Positions 7,007 through 16,252 of a DNA stretch of 64,000 nt are shown one piece after another. The stretch spans positions 115,280 through 179,279 of the forward strand of contig QCKJ01000004.1 of the NCBI GenBank assembly GCA_003215435.1. Reading direction: 5' to 3'. The translations under genes were made by a program, and so were the position numbers. This DNA comes from Prochlorococcus sp. AG-409-M05. GTDB lineage: Bacteria; Cyanobacteriota; Cyanobacteriia; PCC-6307; Cyanobiaceae. Within the stretch, counting starts at the first letter, position 1. The number at the start of each line of letters is the position of its first letter. The notes beneath the pieces are model-generated. The model was not told where the DNA came from. It made no database searches and saw only the letters and a program-made list of their open reading frames with translations.

Positions 7007-8803
7007 ATGTATGTCTCCCAGCTGATGCTGGCCACCCTTAGAGACACCCCTTCTGATGCAGAGATCATCTCTCATCAACTGCTCATCAGAGGAGGGTATA
7101 TACGTCGTGTGGGTGCTGGGATTTATGCCTATCTGCCTTTGATGTGGAGAGTCCTAAAAAAAATTAATGCCATCGTTAAAGAGGAGATTGACGCCACAGG
7201 AGCTCTTGAAACATTGCTACCTCAGTTGCAACCTGCTGAGCTCTGGAAAAAAAGTGGCCGCTGGCAAGGGTATACGGATGGGGAGGGAATTATGTTCCAC
7301 CTCATTGATCGACAAGGGAAAGAACTTGGCTTAGGTCCAACACATGAAGAAGTAATAACAAGCCTAGTAGGTGAAATTGTTAACTCTTACCGACAACTTC
7401 CTCTAACGCTTTATCAAATTCAAAGCAAATTCCGAGATGAGATCCGCCCAAGGTTTGGCCTAATGCGTGGCAGGGAATTCATCATGAAAGATGCGTATTC
7501 CTTTCACTCAGACGAAGCCAGTCTTCAAAAAGGATATGCCTCAATGGGGGTGGCTTATCGGAAAATTTTCAACCGCTGTGGTCTTGAAGCTTTAGTTGTT
7601 GATGCAGACAGTGGCGCCATTGGTGGCTCGGCCTCTCAAGAATTCATGATTGCATCAGAGACCGGGGAAGACTTGATCTTGACAAGTCCTGATAACAAAT
7701 ATTCTGCTAATCAAGAAAAAGCCGTCTCAGTCCCTACTCAAGAAGTCCCCCTCGCTGTAGAGGAAACTTCAATAATAAGAACCCCAGGACAGTCAACCAT
7801 AGATAAATTGTGTGCAGAGAATGGATTTGCCCCTTCACAGATAGTCAAATCCCTAGTAATGCTTGCAAAAACAGATGATGGCCACAGTCAACCTCTTCTT
7901 TTATGTTTAAGGGGCGATCATGAATTAAATGAAGTAAAACTTGTTAATGCAATAACTTCTGAGACAGGAAAGACAGTTCAAGAGATAACAATTATATCCC
8001 CAAAACAGCTGGCTGAACAAGGGTTATCTCCCTTTCCTTTTGGTTATATAGGCCCTGATATAGATGATGTTGTTCTGAAAGGCGCTAAGAGCTGGAACAA
8101 CAATTTTCTCCGTATATTTGACAGTTCAGTTTGCTCACTAAAGAAATTTATTTGTGGTGCTAATCAAAATGATAAACATTTGATAGGAGCGACTTGGGAA
8201 ACCGTTGGAGGGATCCCTATAAAGACTGATATTAGGAAGGCCAAATCTGGTGAAAGATGTCTCCATGACCCTACTCAGATGCTTCAAGAGCGGAGAGGTA
8301 TTGAAGTTGGTCATATTTTTCAACTAGGGCAGAAGTACTCAGAAGCACTTGGCGCATGTTTTACAAATGAGAGAGGGCTTCAGGAGCCTTTATGGATGGG
8401 GTGCTATGGAATCGGCATTTCCAGACTTGCTCAGGCTGCAATTGAACAACATCACGATGAAGCAGGGATGATATGGCCAATTGCTATAGCTCCATTTGAA
8501 GCAATCGTTGTGATCGCAAACATGAAAGATGAACAACAAAAGGAACTCGGCAAGAAGTTTTACAACCAACTAAAAGAAGCTGGTGTTGATGCCCTATTAG
8601 ATGATCGTGATGAAAGAGCAGGTGTGAAATTTAAAGATGCTGATCTAATTGGCATTCCATGGAGAGTGGTTGTAGGGAGAGACTCTTCTGAAGGAAAAGT
8701 TGAGTTATTTCAAAGATCAAGCAGGAAGACTGAGAAGCTCGTAACAGAAGAAGCAATCAATACTTTGATCTCCGAAATAACTCAAACAAAACCAATTGAC
8801 TAA
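7007..8803 (+). CDS. proS: Prolyl-tRNA synthetase
   Basis: This class II aminoacyl-tRNA synthetase charges tRNA-Pro. Its 598 residues match the bacterial long form. Motif 2 is seen in FRDEIRPRFGLMRGREF (about residues 140-156) followed by IMKDAYSFH. A YbaK-like editing insertion fills about residues 225-410 (SQIVKSLVMLAK, LLCLRGDHELNEVKL). VGHIFQLGQKYS and motif 3 (GCYGIGISRLAQA) follow, then an anticodon-binding C-terminal domain. The start MYVSQLMLATLRDTP matches the family's usual N-terminus. Confidence 0.97.
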   Translation: MYVSQLMLATLRDTPSDAEIISHQLLIRGGYIRRVGAGIYAYLPLMWRVLKKINAIVKEEIDATGALETLLPQLQPAELWKKSGRWQGYTDGEGIMFHLIDRQGKELGLGPTHEEVITSLVGEIVNSYRQLPLTLYQIQSKFRDEIRPRFGLMRGREFIMKDAYSFHSDEASLQKGYASMGVAYRKIFNRCGLEALVVDADSGAIGGSASQEFMIASETGEDLILTSPDNKYSANQEKAVSVPTQEVPLAVEETSIIRTPGQSTIDKLCAENGFAPSQIVKSLVMLAKTDDGHSQPLLLCLRGDHELNEVKLVNAITSETGKTVQEITIISPKQLAEQGLSPFPFGYIGPDIDDVVLKGAKSWNNNFLRIFDSSVCSLKKFICGANQNDKHLIGATWETVGGIPIKTDIRKAKSGERCLHDPTQMLQERRGIEVGHIFQLGQKYSEALGACFTNERGLQEPLWMGCYGIGISRLAQAAIEQHHDEAGMIWPIAIAPFEAIVVIANMKDEQQKELGKKFYNQLKEAGVDALLDDRDERAGVKFKDADLIGIPWRVVVGRDSSEGKVELFQRSSRKTEKLVTEEAINTLISEITQTKPID

Positions 8804-8839
8804 CACTCTTCTAAAGTCAGATCAATTGCTCCTAAAAAA

Positions 8840-9274
8840 ATGGCCCATGTACTGCACCGCCTTGTCAAAAGGCTGATGGGAGCAACTTTGACTTTATTTC
8901 TTGTCCTAACGCTAGTACTGACTTCCTCTGTCAACACTGCTGAAGCAAGGAATTCGTCTATTTCGGGTGACTATGAGAAAGATACTGTTTTTGTGGTTCA
9001 CAGCCTCCAAGAGACCATGGAGCTTCCTCAAGATGCAGAGAACCATTCAGCAGCAGAAAGCGATGCAGTGGAACTAATAACCGATTACATGTCTGTTTAC
9101 AGGAATCGCCAAGGTCTTGGCTCTCTAAATTCCTTCACTACGATGCAAACCGCCCTTAATTCTTTAGCCGGACATTACAAAAACTACTCGAATCGTCCTT
9201 TGTCCGAAGAGCTTAAAACCCGGCTCACCAAAGAGCTTGACAAGGCTGAACGGAGTGTTCTCAGAGGTAACTAA
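8840..9274 (+). CDS. psb27: Photosystem II assembly protein Psb27
   Basis: Psb27 binds CP43 on the lumenal side during PSII assembly and repair. The 144-residue precursor has a basic N-terminus and a hydrophobic signal core (TLTLFLVLTLVLTSSVNTAEA). The four-helix domain starts near SGDYEKDTVFVVHSLQE and ends KELDKAERSVL. Cyanobacterial Psb27 is usually a lipoprotein, but here the region after the signal core has no Cys, so an ordinary AEA-type signal peptidase I site is more likely. The gene lies between proS and purA on the same strand and is followed by a weak AT-rich hairpin. Confidence 0.9.
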   Translation: MAHVLHRLVKRLMGATLTLFLVLTLVLTSSVNTAEARNSSISGDYEKDTVFVVHSLQETMELPQDAENHSAAESDAVELITDYMSVYRNRQGLGSLNSFTTMQTALNSLAGHYKNYSNRPLSEELKTRLTKELDKAERSVLRGN

Positions 9275-9290
9275 AAAAATCTTTTAGTAA
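9270..9290 (+). terminator. Weak AT-rich hairpin after psb27
   Basis: ACTAAAA (9270-9276) pairs with TTTTAGT (9282-9288) immediately over the psb27 stop codon, followed by a T-rich stretch. The stem is short and AT-only apart from one pair, so termination here is uncertain. Confidence 0.3.
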
Positions 9291-9338
9291 TTTCTTTGAC
9301 TAATTGAAGGTATTTCTGCGATTCTTGTTCACTCTTAA

Positions 9339-10679
<1,341 letters not shown>

Positions 10680-10723
10680 GAACCTTATTTCTGCCCTACA
10701 GATTCACGAATAAGAAACTGAAA

Positions 10724-11731
10724 ATGATGAAAAATGAAGCTACTGAAAAACGCTTTTTTGATGTAGTAGGTATCGGCAATGCCATCGTTGATGTTTTAGT
10801 CAAAACCGATGATTCCTTCTTGGCTAAACATTCTCTTATAAAAGGGAGTATGTCACTTGTAGATCAAAAGAAAGCTGAAGAGCTTTATAACGAAAGTGGC
10901 CCTGGCATGGAAACTTCTGGGGGTTCAGCTGCTAATACCCTCTCAGGGATATCACAACTTGGTGGATCAGCTGGCTTTATAGGGCGAGTTAAGGAAGATC
11001 AACTTGGAGCTATTTTTACTCACGACATCAAGTCTGTAGGTACTTACTTTCGAACTCCTCCAGCACTTGATGGTCCATCCACAGCAAGATGTCTGATATT
11101 TGTCACCCCAGATGGTGAGCGCACCATGTGCACCTATCTTGGTGCTTCGGTGCAATTAGAGCCTGAAGACCTTGAACTCTCAATTGTCAAAGAAGCCAAT
11201 GTGCTCTACCTGGAGGGTTATCTATGGGACAACTCTTCTGCAAAAAGAGCTTTCCTAGCAGCAGCTGAGGCCGCAAGATCTTCTAAAAGAAAAGTTGCTT
11301 TATCCCTCTCGGATTCATTTTGTGTTGATCGCCATAGAGAAAGCTTTCTTGATTTGATTGAAAAAAATGTAGACATTCTTTTTGCAAATGAGAACGAGAT
11401 AATCTCTCTATTTCAGTGCCAAGATTTCGAAACTGCGATAAAAGAAGTAAAAGACTGTTGTGAGGTGATCGCACTTACACGTGGCAAAACAGGATCTGTC
11501 ATTATTCATGAGGGCGAGGCTTTAACAATTCCTGCTTTTTCATTCGGAGAATTAGTTGACACAACAGGAGCGGGAGATCTTTATGCAAGTGGCTTCTTAT
11601 ATGGGTACACAACCAACAAGTCCCTTTTAGAATGTGGAAAAATGGGTTCTATATGCGCAGGAAAAGTTGTTACCCAACTTGGACCTCGTCCACAATCTTC
11701 CCTTAGAAGCCTAATCATTAATCATATTTGA
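10724..11731 (+). CDS. PfkB-family sugar/adenosine-type kinase
   Basis: This ribokinase-fold carbohydrate kinase has 335 residues. VVGIGNAIVDVLV is the N-terminal strand, ETSGGSAANTLSGISQLGG the first PfkB signature region, and DTTGAGDLYASGFLYG near residue 285 the second, containing the catalytic Asp of the DTxGAGD anion hole. The overall pattern is closest to the adenosine-kinase-like branch common in bacteria, but the substrate cannot be fixed. The gene starts 44 nt after purA on the same strand; if the substrate is adenosine, a link to purine salvage would make sense. Confidence 0.88.
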   Translation: MMKNEATEKRFFDVVGIGNAIVDVLVKTDDSFLAKHSLIKGSMSLVDQKKAEELYNESGPGMETSGGSAANTLSGISQLGGSAGFIGRVKEDQLGAIFTHDIKSVGTYFRTPPALDGPSTARCLIFVTPDGERTMCTYLGASVQLEPEDLELSIVKEANVLYLEGYLWDNSSAKRAFLAAAEAARSSKRKVALSLSDSFCVDRHRESFLDLIEKNVDILFANENEIISLFQCQDFETAIKEVKDCCEVIALTRGKTGSVIIHEGEALTIPAFSFGELVDTTGAGDLYASGFLYGYTTNKSLLECGKMGSICAGKVVTQLGPRPQSSLRSLIINHI

Positions 11732-11747
11732 TATCGACAGATTCAAA

Positions 11748-12083
11748 TTACCTAGAGCAAACACTATTTAATAACCAACTCTTATATTTTCCTTCAGAGT
11801 CAGCAGACCAATAAATCCATTCTGGATTCTCATAAGAATGCAACTCAACGGTCGACTCCCATAGATTTTCAAGCAGGTCATTTGTAGTTTTTAAAAGCAA
11901 TTGAACTTCTTTTCCCTCCACTAATTTTCCTTTCCACCAATAATGAGAGTTAACTTCATGCAAACTTGCACAAGCTACAACCTTGCGTTCCAAAAGTGTA
12001 CTTGCAAGAGCTTTCGCTTTATCCCAATCCGACTCGGTTGTTATTACAAGAACCAAACCATTAGAATTGATCTTTTCCGACAT
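11748..12083 (-). CDS. cutA: CutA-family divalent-cation tolerance protein
   Basis: The 111-residue protein has the CutA1 pattern: VLVITTESDWDKAKALASTLLERKVVACASL, then SHYWWKGKLVEGKEVQLLLKTT with the hallmark YWWKGK, and the ELHSYENPEWIYW segment in place of the usual H-P-Y-x-x-P-E. CutA forms trimers resembling PII proteins; its role in cyanobacteria is not clearly metal tolerance. It is convergent with the PfkB gene (16 nt apart) and probably follows cobK on the same strand. Confidence 0.85.
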   Translation of the reverse strand: MSEKINSNGLVLVITTESDWDKAKALASTLLERKVVACASLHEVNSHYWWKGKLVEGKEVQLLLKTTNDLLENLWESTVELHSYENPEWIYWSADSEGKYKSWLLNSVCSR

Positions 12084-12108
12084 TAATCAAGCTGCAAAGA
12101 GTTTTTTA

Positions 12109-12915
12109 TTATCCATTTTGGGACACACGCTCTATCAATTCAGCTACAGAAGAAACATTCTCAAGCTTGTTAGAGGCTCTTGGTCTAGCAATCAAAAACA
12201 AACCAAGTTGATTTCTTTGACATATTTGCTGCCATAAATCTTGAGTTGCACCTCCAGACTCCCTGCAGACCACATCAGTAATTAACCAGCGTCTACAAAG
12301 AGCTAACTCATAGGCCCCTATCGAATCACCCTGCAATGGCTTTAAAGCAGCTAAATGATTATTTGGCAATCCACTCCTAAGAGCCTCAGACAGGCTCTCG
12401 GGAGTGGGCAATATACGAACAAACACAATTGCTCCAGCTTCATTTGACGATCTAACCGCTTGACGAAGTTCCCTTTTCCCAAGAGCCAATAAAACTCTTC
12501 TCCCCTTTAAATCTTTAGTTGATAATTCTTCAGGTGATCGAATAATTGTTGAAGAGGAGGAAGTTTCCAGGACTCGTTGAAAGCACAAAAGAGGTTGATT
12601 CCTTTTGCTGCAAGCTTTTTCAAGATTTCCACTAATAACTTGCGCGAAAGGGTGCGTTGCATCTAGAACCCACTGAAACTCCTCACCGCGCAACTCTGCG
12701 TTTTTAAGAACTCCTACGATTCCTTTAACTCCTTCAAGGGGTCCAATCCAAAGATTCGCTAGCGGCAATCCCTCATAAGCAAAAGATGCTTGTACGGAAA
12801 CAACGCTCACACTTACTCTCCAGCCTTTTTGCACTAATGCCCGGACAAGAAGTGGTCCATCACCAGTTCCAGAAAGCACCCAAATGCTCTTATGGCAATT
12901 CTTGCGACTCTGCAT
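12109..12915 (-). CDS. cobK: Precorrin-6A reductase
   Basis: CobK/CbiJ reduces precorrin-6A with NAD(P)H in corrin-ring synthesis. The protein shows the family layout: VLSGTGDGPLLVRALVQKGWRVSVSV at the N-terminus, WVLDATHPFAQVISGNLEKAC (the conserved DATHPFA box, about residue 87), PLLCFQR, and a second half with LLALGKREL and a C-terminal ESGGATQDLWQQI region. ATG 12915 is chosen over the in-frame TTG 12930. The start is only 29 bp from divergent ssb. A strong compound hairpin lies within the gene at 12371-12407. CobM is also in this window but far away. Confidence 0.88.
   Translation of the reverse strand: MQSRKNCHKSIWVLSGTGDGPLLVRALVQKGWRVSVSVVSVQASFAYEGLPLANLWIGPLEGVKGIVGVLKNAELRGEEFQWVLDATHPFAQVISGNLEKACSKRNQPLLCFQRVLETSSSSTIIRSPEELSTKDLKGRRVLLALGKRELRQAVRSSNEAGAIVFVRILPTPESLSEALRSGLPNNHLAALKPLQGDSIGAYELALCRRWLITDVVCRESGGATQDLWQQICQRNQLGLFLIARPRASNKLENVSSVAELIERVSQNG
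12371..12407. repeat. Compound hairpin inside cobK
   Basis: CCACTCC (12371-12377) pairs with GGAGTGG (12401-12407), and inside it GAGCCT (12381-12386) pairs with AGGCTC (12392-12397). The two arms are separated by a symmetric 3x3 junction that itself gives one Watson-Crick pair and one G.U pair. In total 15 of 16 positions can pair around a 5-nt loop. It lies wholly in coding sequence. Confidence 0.85.
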
Positions 12916-12944
12916 CAGGATGGCGCTCAATCCGATAAGAAGAA

Positions 12945-13382
12945 ATGAATCACTGCTTGCTTGAAGTTGAGGTCATTAAAGCCCCAACCCTTCGCTACAC
13001 CCAAAACAACCAAACACCTGTAGCAGAAATGGAAGCCAAATTCGAAGGCCTCCGAATGGACGATGCTCATGGGGAAATCAAGGTAGTTGGCTGGGGGAAC
13101 CTTGCGCAGGATCTTCAAACCCGCGTAGAAATCGGGCAGAGGCTATTGATAGAAGGTCGACTGCGAATGAATACGAACTCTCGGCCAGATGGGAGCAAAG
13201 AAAAGCGTGCAGAGTTCACTCTCTCAAGGCTGCATCCTCTGAGTCCCAAAATCAGTCAAAAAGCAACAGCCACCACAGCCCAAACTGTCGACTCAAATAA
13301 AGACAAAGGATCTGAAAACATAAACGATGGTTCCTGGAATACTGCACCACTAGTCCCTGATACAGACGAGATTCCATTTTGA
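12945..13382 (+). CDS. ssb: Single-stranded DNA-binding protein
   Basis: The 145-residue protein has an N-terminal OB fold (about residues 1-100), including EAKFEGLRMDD and VVGWGNLAQDLQTRVEIGQRLLIEGRL. A flexible linker rich in Thr, Ala and Lys follows, then the acidic tail ending DTDEIPF, the docking peptide for replication and repair partners. It coats ssDNA at forks and would work with PriA, also in this window. ssb is divergent from cobK and convergent with the small gene at 13388. Confidence 0.95.
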   Translation: MNHCLLEVEVIKAPTLRYTQNNQTPVAEMEAKFEGLRMDDAHGEIKVVGWGNLAQDLQTRVEIGQRLLIEGRLRMNTNSRPDGSKEKRAEFTLSRLHPLSPKISQKATATTAQTVDSNKDKGSENINDGSWNTAPLVPDTDEIPF

Positions 13383-13387
13383 TTTGA

Positions 13388-13585
13388 TCATTTTCTGAAT
13401 TCCTCCTCTAAAGACTCTGCAGCCGAATTCAAGAACTGTCCAAGTTCTCTCTCCAGCGCTGCAAGATCTAGGCGTAATTCAGGCCAACGGCCTCTATCAA
13501 TTTGCTCTAACAACCATGCTCTGTCTTCATCAAGTTCTTCGATGAGATGAACCAACTCCCTTTCATTGGATTTAGTAAGTGACAT
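13388..13585 (-). CDS. Small conserved helical protein, unknown function
   Basis: This 65-residue frame is highly charged and helical: it begins MSLTKSNERELVHLIEELDE and continues with WLLEQIDRGRWPELRLDLAALERELGQFL. The heptad-like Leu spacing suggests a coiled coil or helical hairpin. I recognise it only as a type of small protein conserved in marine cyanobacteria. It ends 5 nt from the ssb stop on the opposite strand and is divergent from the DUF2854 gene. Confidence 0.7.
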   Translation of the reverse strand: MSLTKSNERELVHLIEELDEDRAWLLEQIDRGRWPELRLDLAALERELGQFLNSAAESLEEEFRK

Positions 13586-13638
13586 AACTAAAGTTCCTTA
13601 CCTCCCATTTTTGGACCAGAAACGTCACAATAGGTCCT

Positions 13639-14214
13639 ATGAAGGATCTATTCTCTCCCGGCAACCTGATAACAGTCAGCGGGGCCGTCCTAACAGTGAT
13701 AGGAGCCATAGCCTATGGGACTGGCGCTGCAAACCTAAGCGTGCCAACAATCTTTTATGGTTTTCCAATTTTCATAGGAGGACTTGCACTAAAAACATCA
13801 GAGCTACCACCTGCTAAAAGAGTTATCCCTGCAAACCAGTTAAAGCTGGCAAGAGAGAAAGGAGCGCCTGAACTTGGAAAACTTGTAGGGGATGTGACCA
13901 GGTGGAGATATGGTCAAAAGGCTCATCTTGAGACCTCTCTTGAAGTCCTCAATCTATGGGACGAAGACAACCCTCCCCAATTACTCGAAATTGAAGAGTT
14001 AGATACTCCTTCAGGATACGGAGTTCGAATGAGATTCCAAATAGGTGGAGTATCAATAAATCGTTGGCAGGAAAAAGAAGACCGCCTAAGTCGTTTCTTT
14101 GCGAAAGGGCTTGATGCACAACTTATTTCCTGCTCGGAAGAAGAACTTGATCTGATCTTGCAACCAACCACAACCCCACCATTAGCTTCAAAAAGCGAAA
14201 ATGAATCCACTTGA
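13639..14214 (+). CDS. DUF2854-family membrane protein
   Basis: The 191-residue protein has two N-terminal hydrophobic segments ([22 protein letters not shown] and [17 protein letters not shown], about residues 11-50) and a soluble C-terminal domain with [12 protein letters not shown] and [14 protein letters not shown]. This matches the DUF2854 family found in cyanobacteria and chloroplasts, whose function is unknown to me. It overlaps the argB start by 14 nt if ATG 14201 is used, suggesting cotranscription. Confidence 0.8.
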   Translation: MKDLFSPGNLITVSGAVLTVIGAIAYGTGAANLSVPTIFYGFPIFIGGLALKTSELPPAKRVIPANQLKLAREKGAPELGKLVGDVTRWRYGQKAHLETSLEVLNLWDEDNPPQLLEIEELDTPSGYGVRMRFQIGGVSINRWQEKEDRLSRFFAKGLDAQLISCSEEELDLILQPTTTPPLASKSENEST

Positions 14215-15127
14215 ATCTTTCTTAGAGATGGTTCAAAATCCCATTGAAAAAGAAACATCCAGAAGTGGTGTTGATGACAAGCTTAGGGTTTCTGTCCTAA
14301 GTGAGGCCCTTCCATATATTCAACGCTTTGCAGGGAGGCGAATCGTTATTAAATATGGCGGGTCAGCAATGGCTCATGGATCGCTCCAAGAAGCTGTCTT
14401 CAGAGATCTCGCACTTCTAGCTAGTGTTGGAGTTCAACCAGTTGTAGTACATGGTGGAGGTCCTGAAATAAATAAATGGCTTAAACGTTTAGACATATCG
14501 TCAGAGTTCCTCGACGGCCTGCGTGTAACCAGTCCAGACACAATGGATGTAGTTGAGATGGTCCTAACTGGAAGGGTAAACAAACAAATCGTCAATGGAC
14601 TAAATCAATTAGGGGCCTTATCAGTTGGACTATGTGGTATTGATGGCAATTTAATTGAAGCCCGCCCTTTCGGTAATGGTAGCCATGGACTCGTTGGTGA
14701 GGTCGCTAGGGTCAATTCAGATCTACTGAAGCCCCTCTTAGAGAGAGGATATGTACCTGTGATATCCAGTGTCGCCTCTACGAAAGAAGGTCGTTCGCAC
14801 AACATCAACGCAGACACTGTCGCAGGTGAGCTTGCCGCTGCACTTCATGCTGAAAAATTAATTCTCCTAACTGATACCCCTGGAATACTTAGAGATCCAA
14901 AAGAACCATCTTCACTGATAAAACAACTGCGTCTCTCTGAAGCACGGACTCTTATCGACACTGGAGTGGTCATTGATGGGATGAAACCAAAGACAGAGTG
15001 CTGCATAAGATCCTTAGCCCAAGGCGTAGCAGCAGCTCACATTATCGACGGGCGAGTACCTCATGCACTCCTTTTAGAGGTTTTTACTGACGCAGGAATA
15101 GGGACCATGCTTACAAGTCGAGGGTGA
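14201..15127 (+). CDS. argB: Acetylglutamate kinase
   Basis: ArgB phosphorylates N-acetylglutamate in arginine synthesis and in cyanobacteria is normally controlled by PII and arginine. Conserved parts are [10 protein letters not shown] (Lys of the KxGG box), [62 protein letters not shown] and [13 protein letters not shown] 14201 is used; an in-frame ATG at 14228 is equally possible since neither has a strong Shine-Dalgarno sequence. The DUF3153 gene follows after 3 nt. Confidence 0.95.
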   Translation: MNPLESFLEMVQNPIEKETSRSGVDDKLRVSVLSEALPYIQRFAGRRIVIKYGGSAMAHGSLQEAVFRDLALLASVGVQPVVVHGGGPEINKWLKRLDISSEFLDGLRVTSPDTMDVVEMVLTGRVNKQIVNGLNQLGALSVGLCGIDGNLIEARPFGNGSHGLVGEVARVNSDLLKPLLERGYVPVISSVASTKEGRSHNINADTVAGELAAALHAEKLILLTDTPGILRDPKEPSSLIKQLRLSEARTLIDTGVVIDGMKPKTECCIRSLAQGVAAAHIIDGRVPHALLLEVFTDAGIGTMLTSRG

Positions 15128-15130
15128 TTT

Positions 15131-16228
15131 ATGCTTTCGGTTCTTGAAACAGCCGAGAAAGCCATCTCTCATGGTGACTATGGACAAGGCCTAGCTTTAT
15201 TAGAACCGCTTGCAAAGCTCCACAAAGTCACAAGCAAGGAAGGGTCAAGAATTAGGATGCTTATGGTTACAGCATGGATGGGCCAGGGACAGGAGGAGAA
15301 AGCTATTAGTACCTGTCGTCTACTGAGTAAATGCAAAGACAATGAACTACGTCAAGTAGCCAAACAACTACTTGACGTACTAGAAGCTCCTAGCTTGGAA
15401 AGACCAAGTAATTGGTCAATAAGCATACCCAATCTTGGGGTATCACCCCTTTTTGGTAAACGACAAAAACCAACTGTTGGCTCTAAGAACCTCACACCTG
15501 CAGAAGAAATTCATCCCCCCACTGGACCAACTAAAAGTTTTCAGATTGGGTTTTCGACACTAGTAATAGCTATATTAATTGGATTGACTATTCTCTTAAG
15601 TGGTTGTGTAAAAATAACTACAGAGATTAATTTCCTTGGACCCGATCGGGTAGGACTTGACTGGAAAATCTCAAGTTATTCACTACAAAAGCTTCCCTGG
15701 CAAAAGGAATTTGAGGATTCTCTACGTCATTCAAAAGTTAAATTACAATTTCAAAATACTCCTAACGGAAGCCAAAGCATCACAGCTCCTAGTTTAACTT
15801 CTGAACAAGCAAATTCACTGTTGCAAAGTACCTTCTCTTCTGCTGCAGAGGTGAGCGGCATAAAGCTTGAACAACCAAACTTAAAGTTAAGTGAATCAAA
15901 TTGGATAATTGGCATCCAACAAGTTTTTCAACTAGATATTGATCTAGAGGCTCTCCCTGAGATTCCAAGACTCAATCTTTCCGTCGTAATAAATCCCACG
16001 TCTATAAATCAAAAGGTACAAACTAGTCCAATCATTTATGACTCTTCTCAAGGTGAAATTTATTGGCCCTTACAACCTGGAAAATTAAATCAATTAAAGA
16101 TTTACCGTTGGCAATGGAACTGGCTAGCTCTAGGAACACTAGGAGCAATCATGCTCATGGCAATTTCATTGATTTTGCAAAGTATCCGTCACAAATTAGG
16201 GTTTGGATTTACTGAATTGCCCCCCTAG
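15131..16228 (+). CDS. DUF3153-family membrane protein with an N-terminal helical domain
   Basis: The 365-residue protein starts with a helical TPR-like region (about residues 1-85). A membrane segment near residues 142-158 ends in LLSGCVKITTE, a DUF3153-type start that looks like an internal lipobox. A beta-rich domain follows, and a C-terminal membrane helix (WLALGTLGAIMLMAISLIL). DUF3153 proteins occur in cyanobacteria and plastids; function unknown. A 12-bp perfect inverted repeat lies within the helical domain's coding sequence (15348-15379). It is convergent with priA. Confidence 0.75.
   Translation: MLSVLETAEKAISHGDYGQGLALLEPLAKLHKVTSKEGSRIRMLMVTAWMGQGQEEKAISTCRLLSKCKDNELRQVAKQLLDVLEAPSLERPSNWSISIPNLGVSPLFGKRQKPTVGSKNLTPAEEIHPPTGPTKSFQIGFSTLVIAILIGLTILLSGCVKITTEINFLGPDRVGLDWKISSYSLQKLPWQKEFEDSLRHSKVKLQFQNTPNGSQSITAPSLTSEQANSLLQSTFSSAAEVSGIKLEQPNLKLSESNWIIGIQQVFQLDIDLEALPEIPRLNLSVVINPTSINQKVQTSPIIYDSSQGEIYWPLQPGKLNQLKIYRWQWNWLALGTLGAIMLMAISLILQSIRHKLGFGFTELPP
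15348..15379. repeat. 12-bp perfect inverted repeat inside the DUF3153 gene
   Basis: TACGTCAAGTAG (15348-15359) and CTACTTGACGTA (15368-15379) are exact reverse complements with an 8-nt loop. They encode part of the helical N-terminal region. A 12-bp stem with a loop this short is not expected by chance in 64 kb under simple base composition. Confidence 0.92.
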
Positions 16229-16252
16229 AAATTAAAAAAATTATTTAGGTTT

